Shown here: positions 34,323 to 41,110 of the stretch, piece by piece
Layout: the number at the start of each line of letters is the position of its first letter
Numbering within the stretch: position 1 is the stretch's first letter
DNA from: an uncultured Lachnospiraceae bacterium
GTDB taxonomy: Bacteria > Bacillota > Clostridia > Lachnospirales > Lachnospiraceae
Direction: 5' to 3'
Length of the DNA: 46,277 nt
NCBI GenBank assembly: GCA_902762905.1
Contig: CACWQE010000024.1
Span: forward strand, 1-46,277
Program-made: the position numbers and the translations under genes
The notes under the pieces: generated by a model
The model's database searches: none
What the model saw: the letters and a program-made list of their open reading frames with translations, nothing else
What the model was told of the DNA's origin: nothing

Positions 34323-36067
34323 AGGAAATTCGTCTGGCTATTAAAGCAGGGGTTGATATAGATCCTTATCTGATATCTACTTATAGAGGTGTTTCTATCC
34401 GGGAGATTCGACTGGGACTTGAACATAATGTGGACGTATCCATATACGCAAAGATTGATTATAATTGGCATCAGATGAAAGAAATCCGGCTTGGCTTAGA
34501 GAAACGTCTGGATGTATCCGCATATAAGAACGATCTCTATAGCTGGCAACAGATGAGGGAGATCCGACTCGGCTTAGAAGAGGGATTAGATGTTACCCGA
34601 TATTCAAGTCTTATGTATACAGCGCATGCGATGGCAGAGAAACGGGAAGAAATGCTGGAAGAGATCTCGATTCCATTTACTTCCGGAAGTATGCAGGAGG
34701 AAGAATATAGTAAATTTACTTTGCTTGTGAATGATAATGGAATGGAAGCAGTTGTTCTGTTACATGAGAAGCTTGTACCGATACCTGAAGAGGCGGTCTT
34801 TGCAGCATTGAAGGAGAATAAAGTAGTTCGGGGAATCGATTATAAGATGGTGAAACGGATATGTGATGGGAATGTCGATAATGATATTGTAGTCATTGCA
34901 AAAGGGAAAACACCAAATGCAGGGAAAGACGGCTGGTATGAATTCTTTTTTGATGTAGATATTAAGGCGAAACCGGTTCGGTTAGAAGATGGTTCCGTAG
35001 ATTATCAGAATGCAAAGTGGTTTGAGCTAGTAGAGAAAGGACAGACTATAGTCAAATATCATCCGGCAGAGTTTGGGGAGAATGGTTATAATATCTGGGG
35101 CGAGATATTGCCTGCTAAGAAAGGAAAAGAACAGACTGTCCTTAGCGGAAAGGGTTTTGAAATATCAGAGGACCAGTGTACGTATGTGGCCACTATGAAT
35201 GGCAAGGCAGATTATAAGGATGGACGAATTGAGATTAATAATGTATTGTCACTTAAGGATGTGAATCTGGCGACTGGTAATATATTTTTTGATGGTTCCA
35301 TCTATATACAAGGGTCTGTTGGAGACGGTGTGACTGTTGAGGCAACCAAGGACATCTTAGTAGATGGTTTTATCGGAGCGTCAGTGCTTAAAGCCGGTGG
35401 AGATATCATTTTGAGGCAGGGTAATAATGCTGCAGGGCGGGGACTTGTGACAGCAGATGGAAGTGTTAGCGGTAGTTTCTTCGAAGGTGCTAATGTTGAG
35501 GCTGGAGCGAATATATTTGCGAATTATTGTATGAACAGTCAGTTAGACGCTGGGGACCGGATTGAGATATCAGGTAGAAATGGTGTCCTGGTCGGCGGGG
35601 TTACGGTTGCCGGTTCGTGTGTTCAGGCATTTAATATTGGTAATGTGGCAGGCGTTGGAACTAAATTGATTGTTGGAAACAAGAAAGAGATTCTCCAAAA
35701 AGAAGCAGAGCTAATTGAAAAACAAAAAACAGTAACAAAAGAACTAAAACTATTTCGTAATGCGCATGCGGATTTTCAAAGGAAATTTAAGCCGGAAGTG
35801 AGAAATATGAATCCGGTATATATTAAGATTGAAGATGCGATATACACCAAAGAGATGGAATTAGAGAAGCTAGAAACCAGAAAACAAGACATTGAAGAAA
35901 TGAAAGAGAAAGCGGATTCAGCATCAATTGTTGTACTTGGTGCATTATATGATGGTGTATCAGTGGAGATGAATGGTGCCTCATGGAATTCGAAACGGGT
36001 GGACAGAGTCACACTTAAGAAAAAAGGAAACCATATTAATTTATTTCGGAATAATTCATGGAATTGA
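34283..36067 (+). CDS. FapA/DUF342 family protein, main part after a frameshift
   Basis: The open frame 34283-36067 continues the 26-residue repeats (IREIRLGLEHN, MKEIRLGLEKR, MREIRLGLEEG) and then the DUF342 (flagellar assembly protein A-like) region. The latter comprises GWYEFFFDVDIKAKP, the KYHPAEFGENGYNIWGEILPAKKGKE block, and a right-handed beta-helix of Gly/Val-rich turns (IYIQGSVGDGVTVEATKDILVDGFI in part), closing with a coiled coil near the end (QKEAELIEKQKTVTKELK). A possible internal start is GTG 34430, without a good ribosome site, so independent translation is doubtful. It overlaps an ATG for the response regulator gene downstream. FapA-like proteins are thought to act in surface appendage or polar assembly control; the role here is unknown. 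Confidence 0.8.
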   Translation, partial: WIYINQGYDEEQLKEIRLAIKAGVDIDPYLISTYRGVSIREIRLGLEHNVDVSIYAKIDYNWHQMKEIRLGLEKRLDVSAYKNDLYSWQQMREIRLGLEEGLDVTRYSSLMYTAHAMAEKREEMLEEISIPFTSGSMQEEEYSKFTLLVNDNGMEAVVLLHEKLVPIPEEAVFAALKENKVVRGIDYKMVKRICDGNVDNDIVVIAKGKTPNAGKDGWYEFFFDVDIKAKPVRLEDGSVDYQNAKWFELVEKGQTIVKYHPAEFGENGYNIWGEILPAKKGKEQTVLSGKGFEISEDQCTYVATMNGKADYKDGRIEINNVLSLKDVNLATGNIFFDGSIYIQGSVGDGVTVEATKDILVDGFIGASVLKAGGDIILRQGNNAAGRGLVTADGSVSGSFFEGANVEAGANIFANYCMNSQLDAGDRIEISGRNGVLVGGVTVAGSCVQAFNIGNVAGVGTKLIVGNKKEILQKEAELIEKQKTVTKELKLFRNAHADFQRKFKPEVRNMNPVYIKIEDAIYTKEMELEKLETRKQDIEEMKEKADSASIVVLGALYDGVSVEMNGASWNSKRVDRVTLKKKGNHINLFRNNSWN

Positions 36068-36081
36068 AAGGTGTGTATGGT

Positions 36082-37161
36082 ATGAAGAAGATACTGGTAG
36101 TAGATGATGTAGAGATCAACAGAGAGATATTGCGGGAAATCCTGCAAGATGAATATGAAATTGTGGAAGCAGAGAACGGTAAGAAAGCATTGGAAGTAAT
36201 TGATGCACAAAAGGAAGAGCTGATTGCTATTTTGCTCGATCTGGTTATGCCGGAGATGGATGGATTTGAGACGTTAGAGGTTCTTAAGAAGAATAAGATT
36301 GTGGAACGGATTCCGGTATTGGTTATTACAGGAGATCATGATGTCAATGTGGAGAAACGTTGTTTTGATCTGGGAAGCTGCGATTTCATACCCAAACCTT
36401 TTAATAATCAGATCATCAAACGTAGAGTCCGGAATATGGCGGAATTCTTTGAGAATAAGCTGCAGTTAGAGAAGAAAGTAGAGGAACAGACAGCTGTTTT
36501 ACGAAAGGCGTTCTACACATTGCAGGTTCAGGCAGACCGTTTGAAGAAACGGAATCAGGATATTATTGATATGCTTGGTACGGTCGTTGAGTATCGTAAC
36601 TTAGAGAGTGGAGAGCATATTCAAAGGGTAAAGGATTACACCAGGATTCTGGCAGAATGTGCAATGGAGGAATTCCCGGAATATGAGTTGACACCGGATA
36701 AGATTGATACGATTGTAGCTGCGAGTGCATTGCATGATGTTGGTAAGATTACAATACCGGATAAGATATTGTTGAAGCCGGGAAGATTAACACAGGAAGA
36801 ATTTGAATATATGAAGTCACATACGCTTCGTGGTTGTGAGATATTAGATTCCATCGAAAGTGACTGGGAACCGGAATCCAAGAAAGCCAGTTATGATATC
36901 TGTCGTCACCATCATGAGAGATACGATGGAAAAGGATATCCGGATGGATTGGCAGGAGAAGACATTCCACTATCAGCGCAGTTAGTATCCGTAGCAGATG
37001 TATATGATGCATTGGTGAATGAAAGATGCTATAAGGATGCATATTCTCCGCAGGATGCATATCATATGATCATTAATGGAGAATGTGGTGTATTTTCTCC
37101 GAAGTTAATGGAAGCATTTCGTAAAGTAAGAAAACAATTCGAAGAATTGGCAAAGAGATAA
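36082..37161 (+). CDS. Response regulator with HD-GYP phosphodiesterase domain
   Basis: A 359-residue protein. A receiver domain (about 1-122) has VDDVE at 6-10, the phosphoacceptor Asp in LLDLVMPEMDG near 54, and the Lys of IPKPF near 105. A helical linker (125-170) leads to an HD-GYP domain with H218-D219 in LHDVGK, HHHERYDGKGYPDG (GYP near 285) and ADVYDAL. It should hydrolyse cyclic di-GMP on phosphorylation. ATG 36082 (MKKILVVDDV) is chosen because AAAGGTG lies upstream; the ATG at 36058 overlaps the FapA end. It is followed after 28 bases by an Hpt protein. No histidine kinase is nearby. Confidence 0.93.
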   Translation: MKKILVVDDVEINREILREILQDEYEIVEAENGKKALEVIDAQKEELIAILLDLVMPEMDGFETLEVLKKNKIVERIPVLVITGDHDVNVEKRCFDLGSCDFIPKPFNNQIIKRRVRNMAEFFENKLQLEKKVEEQTAVLRKAFYTLQVQADRLKKRNQDIIDMLGTVVEYRNLESGEHIQRVKDYTRILAECAMEEFPEYELTPDKIDTIVAASALHDVGKITIPDKILLKPGRLTQEEFEYMKSHTLRGCEILDSIESDWEPESKKASYDICRHHHERYDGKGYPDGLAGEDIPLSAQLVSVADVYDALVNERCYKDAYSPQDAYHMIINGECGVFSPKLMEAFRKVRKQFEELAKR

Positions 37162-37189
37162 AGAGATAAAAGGAAAGGAATACAAAGAA

Positions 37190-37546
37190 ATGACAGTAAA
37201 TGATTGTTATGACAAGATGGGAGCGAATTATCAGAATGTATTAGGCAGATTCGGAAGTGAGTCAATGGTGAAGAGATTTGCCTTAAAGTTTTTGCAGGAT
37301 GATAGTTTTGATCAGTTAAAGGATGCATTGGTAAAGCAGGATGCAGAGACAGCATTTCGTGCGGCACATACTTTGAAGGGTCTATGTATGAATCTGGGTT
37401 TTGATTCGTTGTATGAAGTAAGTTCTGCATTGACTGAGAATCTGAGAGGCCGGCAGTTGAACGGTTGGGAGTCTTTGTTTGAGAAGGTAGAGCAGAGATA
37501 TTTGATCGTGAGAGAGGCGTTAGAGGAACTTCAGGCGTCAGAGTAG
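37190..37546 (+). CDS. Histidine phosphotransfer (Hpt) domain protein
   Basis: A 118-residue four-helix Hpt protein. The phosphorylated His is H60 in the motif AAHTLKGLCMNLG. It should pass a phosphate between a hybrid kinase and a response regulator, most likely the HD-GYP regulator just upstream. AGGAAAGGA precedes the ATG. A terminator follows at 37566. Confidence 0.9.
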   Translation: MTVNDCYDKMGANYQNVLGRFGSESMVKRFALKFLQDDSFDQLKDALVKQDAETAFRAAHTLKGLCMNLGFDSLYEVSSALTENLRGRQLNGWESLFEKVEQRYLIVREALEELQASE

Positions 37547-37565
37547 ATGGAAATTGAAACAAAAG

Positions 37566-37620
37566 AAACCCCTTATGTAATCGGTATTGTGAGATAACGG
37601 ATTATGTAGGGGGTTTTGTT
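37566..37620 (+). terminator. Intrinsic terminator of the signalling group
   Basis: AAACCCC (37566-37572) pairs with GGGGTTT (37610-37616), with a partly paired inner stem (TAATC with GATTA), followed by a T-rich tail. Confidence 0.75.
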
Positions 37621-37637
37621 ATTTTTGCAAAATGTGC

Positions 37638-37668
37638 TTGACTTGGAGTATACTCCAAGTAATATACT
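37638..37668 (+). promoter_or_regulatory. MerR-type promoter with 20-bp perfect palindromic operator
   Basis: TTGACT (37638-37643) and TATACT (37663-37668) are separated by 19 bases, the long spacer typical of MerR-activated promoters. The perfect palindrome ACTTGGAGTATACTCCAAGT (37641-37660) fills the spacer. It matches the general form of boxes bound by NmlR/AdhR-type MerR proteins, which respond to aldehydes and electrophiles. Confidence 0.85.
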
Positions 37669-37708
37669 TTTGTATGTGGAAAACTAATAGAGAGAGGTGG
37701 TGTTAAGT

Positions 37709-38101
37709 ATGACAATTAAAGAAGTGAGTGAAAAATATAATATTAGTCAGGATACCTTACGGTATTATGAGCGGATCGGAATGATACCGGAGATCAGTCG
37801 TACACCGGGTGGAATTCGGAATTATCAGGAATCTGACCTTGGCTGGGTAGAGCTTGCAATCTGTATGAGAAGTGCGGGGCTACCGATTGAAGCATTGATT
37901 GAATATGTGAAGTTATACCAGCAGGGAGATGCAACCTTTGCTGCAAGATTGCAGTTGTTACAGGAACAGCGGGAAAGTCTGGAGGAGCAAAAAGCACAGT
38001 TGGAAAAAGCAATCAATAAGTTAAACTACAAAATATCCAGATATGAAATAGCAGTTAAGACAGGAAAATTGACATGGGAGGACGATGACAAATGTATATA
38101 G
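37709..38101 (+). CDS. MerR family transcriptional regulator, NmlR/AdhR-like
   Basis: A 130-residue regulator with the winged helix-turn-helix at the N-terminus (TIKEVSEKYNISQDTLRYYERIGMIPEISRTPGGIRNY, in part LRYYERIGMIP near 18) and a C-terminal dimerisation coiled coil (LLQEQRESLEEQKAQLEKAI near 80-100). ATG at 37709 follows AGAGAGGTGG. It is probably autoregulated through the palindrome at 37641. Its end overlaps the start of the next gene by ten bases, tying it to the DXS-like enzyme. No cysteine sits in the sensing region apart from C51 and the penultimate residue, so the inducer is unclear. Confidence 0.92.
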   Translation: MTIKEVSEKYNISQDTLRYYERIGMIPEISRTPGGIRNYQESDLGWVELAICMRSAGLPIEALIEYVKLYQQGDATFAARLQLLQEQRESLEEQKAQLEKAINKLNYKISRYEIAVKTGKLTWEDDDKCI

Positions 38102-39837
38102 AAAATATTAACGGACCAGAAGATGTAAAGAAATTATCGGTAGATCAGATGCATGTATTAGCAGGAGAGATGCGGGAAGCTTTATTGAAGCGTGCAAGTA
38201 TTCACGGCGGTCATTTTGGACCGAATTTTGGTATGGTGGAGGCAACCATAGCGCTTCACTATGTATTTGATTCCCCGAAAGACAAGATGGTATTTGACGT
38301 GTCGCACCAGACGTATCCACACAAGATGCTGACTGGCAGAAAGGATGCATATCTGTATGAGGAGAAATATGATGATGTATCGGGATACAGTAACCCGGAG
38401 GAAAGTGAGCATGATCATTTTACGATCGGACATACTTCCACCTCTGTCAGCCTTGCCTGCGGTCTTGCCAAAGCAAGAGATCTGAAAGGAGAAGAAGGAA
38501 ATGTGATTGCGGTGATCGGTGACGGATCGTTAAGTGGAGGCGAAGCATTAGAAGGGCTGGATTATGCGGCTGAATTAGACGGTAATCTGATTATTGTAGT
38601 AAATGATAACGATATGTCGATTGCGGAGAATCATGGTGGACTATATCAGAATCTGAAACTATTACGCGAAACGAAGGGACAAGCAGAGTGTAATTTCTTT
38701 AAGGCAATGGGCTTAGATTATGTATATGTGGATGATGGAAATGACATCAAGGCATTAATAGATGCATTTACATTGGTGAAAGACAGTAAGAAAGCGGTAG
38801 TTGTGCATATTAAGACTCTGAAAGGAAAGGGCTATGCCTTAGCGGAAGAGAATAAGGAGAACTGGCATTGGTGTATGCCATTCCATGTAGAAAATGGAGA
38901 ACCGTTGATGCCAATGGAGGGCGAGGACTATTCGGGCATTACGGCAGAATACCTGCTTGCAAAGATGAAAGAAGATCGAAGTGTTGTTGCAATCACCTCA
39001 GCAACACCGGCAGTCATGGGATTTGTCAAGGATAAAAGAGACGAGGCAGGCAAACAGTTTATTGATGTAGGAATTGCTGAAGAGACAGCTGTTGCATTAG
39101 CATCCGGAATTGCAAAAAATGGAGGAAAGCCGGTGTATGGCGTCTACAGTTCTTTTGTACAGAGAACATATGACCAGTTATCACAGGATCTGTGTATCAA
39201 TAACAGTCCGGCAACCATGATTGTATATGCGGCTTCGGTGTATGGCATGAATGATGTAACTCATCTTGGCATATTTGATATTCCGATGATTGCAAATATC
39301 CCGAATCTTGTATATCTGGCACCAACCACGAAAGAGGAATACTTGGCAATGCTTGACTGGAGTATCGCACAGACGGAGCATCCGGTTGCAATCCGTGTAC
39401 CGGGTGGAGAGCTGGTATCAGACGGAGTGACTGTTACAAAGGATTTCTCACAGCTTAATACTTATGAGGTGACACAAAAAGGAAGTAAGGTTGCTGTAAT
39501 CGGACTTGGAACCTTCTATCCATTAGCAAAGGAAGTGGCTGCAAAGTTAAAAGCAGAGAAGGATATCGATGCGACAGTGATCAATCCGTATTACATTACA
39601 GGTGTGGACGAAGCGTTATTAGAGGAACTTAAGAAAGATCACGATGTAGTCCTTACACTTGAGGATGGTATCTTAGACGGTGGTTTTGGAGAGAAGATTG
39701 CGAGATTCTATGGTAATTCGGATGTAAAAGTATATAATTATGGATTGAAGAAGGAATTCTTAGATCGTTATGATGTAAATGAAGTCCTGAAAGAGAATCA
39801 TTTAACAGCAGAACAGATCGTGGAGGATATCTTTTAG
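38092..39837 (+). CDS. DXS-like thiamine diphosphate enzyme (transketolase superfamily)
   Basis: A 581-residue protein related to 1-deoxy-D-xylulose-5-phosphate synthase, which joins pyruvate and glyceraldehyde 3-phosphate. Conserved blocks are GGHFGPNFGMVEATIALHYVF (near 38), VSHQTYPHKMLTGR (near 69), the thiamine-binding GDGSLSGGEALEGL (near 143) with NDNDMSI, and the central catalytic Glu in DVGIAEETAVALASG (near 325). It is shorter than typical Dxs (about 620), and the usual DRAGIVGEDG loop is replaced by YAASVYGMND, so it may be a paralogue with another aldehyde acceptor. The MerR regulator and gene share one transcript. The gene symbol is withheld since housekeeping Dxs may lie elsewhere. 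Confidence 0.85.
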   Translation: MYIENINGPEDVKKLSVDQMHVLAGEMREALLKRASIHGGHFGPNFGMVEATIALHYVFDSPKDKMVFDVSHQTYPHKMLTGRKDAYLYEEKYDDVSGYSNPEESEHDHFTIGHTSTSVSLACGLAKARDLKGEEGNVIAVIGDGSLSGGEALEGLDYAAELDGNLIIVVNDNDMSIAENHGGLYQNLKLLRETKGQAECNFFKAMGLDYVYVDDGNDIKALIDAFTLVKDSKKAVVVHIKTLKGKGYALAEENKENWHWCMPFHVENGEPLMPMEGEDYSGITAEYLLAKMKEDRSVVAITSATPAVMGFVKDKRDEAGKQFIDVGIAEETAVALASGIAKNGGKPVYGVYSSFVQRTYDQLSQDLCINNSPATMIVYAASVYGMNDVTHLGIFDIPMIANIPNLVYLAPTTKEEYLAMLDWSIAQTEHPVAIRVPGGELVSDGVTVTKDFSQLNTYEVTQKGSKVAVIGLGTFYPLAKEVAAKLKAEKDIDATVINPYYITGVDEALLEELKKDHDVVLTLEDGILDGGFGEKIARFYGNSDVKVYNYGLKKEFLDRYDVNEVLKENHLTAEQIVEDIF

Positions 39838-39944
39838 TTGTATATGTAATATAAGAGTATAATTGATAACGGTATGCAATATTTATCAATTAAAAATATG
39901 CTTTTGGGCGTGTTACTCAGAATATAGAGAGGAAAATCAGGTAT

Positions 39945-40931
39945 ATGAGATTAGGAATTGTTGGAAGCGGCATGATCGTGCAGGAGATTCTTCCGATGTT
40001 ATGTCAGATGGAGATTGACGAGATTTATTTACTTGTAAGACCGGAATCTGAGGAGAAGGGAATCCGGTTGTGCCAGGAGTATGGACTAGCCGGATATTAT
40101 ACGGATTATACCAAAATGCTGGAAGAGAATATAGATACGATCTATATTGCTTTGCCGAATCATCTGCATTATACATATGCAAAGCAGGCATTCGAAGCAG
40201 ACAAGCATGTGATTGTGGAGAAACCAATGGTGCCAACGGTAAAAGAGTTTGATACACTTTGTGCATTGGCAAAGGAACATGACCGACTGTTGATCGAGGC
40301 AATCAATATTCCACATTTACCGGCATTTCAGTCACTGAAGGAGCATATAAATGAGCTTGGAAAGATACGGATTGTGAATTTTAACTTTAGTCAATATTCG
40401 TCCCGCTATGATGCATTTAAGGAGGGAAAGGTTGCTCCTGCATTTGATGTAAACAAAGCGGGCGGTGCATTGATGGATATTAATGTATATAATCTGCATG
40501 CAATTGTTGGGCTGTTTGGCAGACCCGAGCGGGTTGTATATCATGCCAATATAGAACGGGGTATTGATACAAGCGGCATACTTACTTTGGATTATGGTAA
40601 GTTTCAGGTGGCTGCCATTGGGGCGAAGGATTGTTCTGCACCAACCGTATCTACGATACAGGGAGATGCCGGTTATGTGCGGATAGATGGACCAACGAAC
40701 CAGTTTCACACTTATGTATTGGCAAAGAATAAACAGGAAGAGATTGTACATTCCTATAATACCGGGGAGCATCGGTTGTCATATGAATGGAAGAAGTTCC
40801 TACAGATGATTAACGACAAGGATACAAAAACAGCAGATAATATGCTGTTGAATTGCCGTATTGTATGTGAGATTATGGAGCAGGTAAGACATCAGCAGGG
40901 GATCTATTTTCCGGGTGAGGATGTAGAATAA
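39945..40931 (+). CDS. Gfo/Idh/MocA family NAD(P)-dependent oxidoreductase
   Basis: A 328-residue dehydrogenase. The N-terminal Rossmann fold opens LGIVGSGMIVQEILP. The YIALPNHLHYTYAKQAFEADKHVIVEKPM block (in part EADKHVIVEKPM near 85-96) holds the catalytic Lys of the EKP motif. The C-terminal alpha/beta domain has GGALMDINVYNLHAI near 177, with the family GG...D.G..H-type His replaced by a DINVYNLH version. Substrates are usually sugars or inositols and cannot be predicted here. GAGAGGAAAA precedes the ATG. It is a single gene after a weak AATTGATAA/TTATCAATT hairpin near 39860. Confidence 0.93.
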   Translation: MRLGIVGSGMIVQEILPMLCQMEIDEIYLLVRPESEEKGIRLCQEYGLAGYYTDYTKMLEENIDTIYIALPNHLHYTYAKQAFEADKHVIVEKPMVPTVKEFDTLCALAKEHDRLLIEAINIPHLPAFQSLKEHINELGKIRIVNFNFSQYSSRYDAFKEGKVAPAFDVNKAGGALMDINVYNLHAIVGLFGRPERVVYHANIERGIDTSGILTLDYGKFQVAAIGAKDCSAPTVSTIQGDAGYVRIDGPTNQFHTYVLAKNKQEEIVHSYNTGEHRLSYEWKKFLQMINDKDTKTADNMLLNCRIVCEIMEQVRHQQGIYFPGEDVE

Positions 40932-40990
40932 TCTTACGGTATAGATGTCTGTAGTAACAGGAAGAGATAGAAACATAGTAAATGAAAGTA

Positions 40991-41019
40991 TTGTTGTGTA
41001 TACTTTTGTGTGCTATGAT
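40991..41019 (+). promoter_or_regulatory. Candidate promoter before feoAB
   Basis: TTGTTG (40991-40996), 17 bases, TATGAT (41014-41019). The start site would lie near 41026, inside the hairpin described at 41021. Confidence 0.4.
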
Positions 41020-41020
41020 T

Positions 41021-41071
41021 AACAGGCACAGAACATGGAAGGGGAAAGCCGTGGTCTGATGCCTGTTTTTT
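41021..41071 (+). terminator. Hairpin with T-run before feoAB
   Basis: AACAGGCA (41021-41028) pairs with TGCCTGTT (41060-41067); an inner stem CAGAACATGG/CCGTGGTCTG extends it, and TTTTTT follows. It may terminate the upstream gene or act as an attenuator for feoAB. Confidence 0.75.
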
Positions 41072-41086
41072 ACTTTATAGGAAAAT
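41072..41086 (+). repeat. Terminator-linked motif, copy ACTTTATAGGAAAAT
   Basis: It immediately follows the T-run of the hairpin at 41021-41071 and differs from the copy at 5421 by one base. Confidence 0.6.
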
Positions 41087-41110
41087 ACGTGTTTGTTTAG
41101 GAGAAAAAAG

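Noticed and set aside
39861..39895. AATTGATAA/TTATCAATT hairpin as terminator of the DXS-like gene
   Set aside because: The stem is purely AT-rich apart from one pair and is followed by A, not T, on the plus strand; too weak to list as a terminator.
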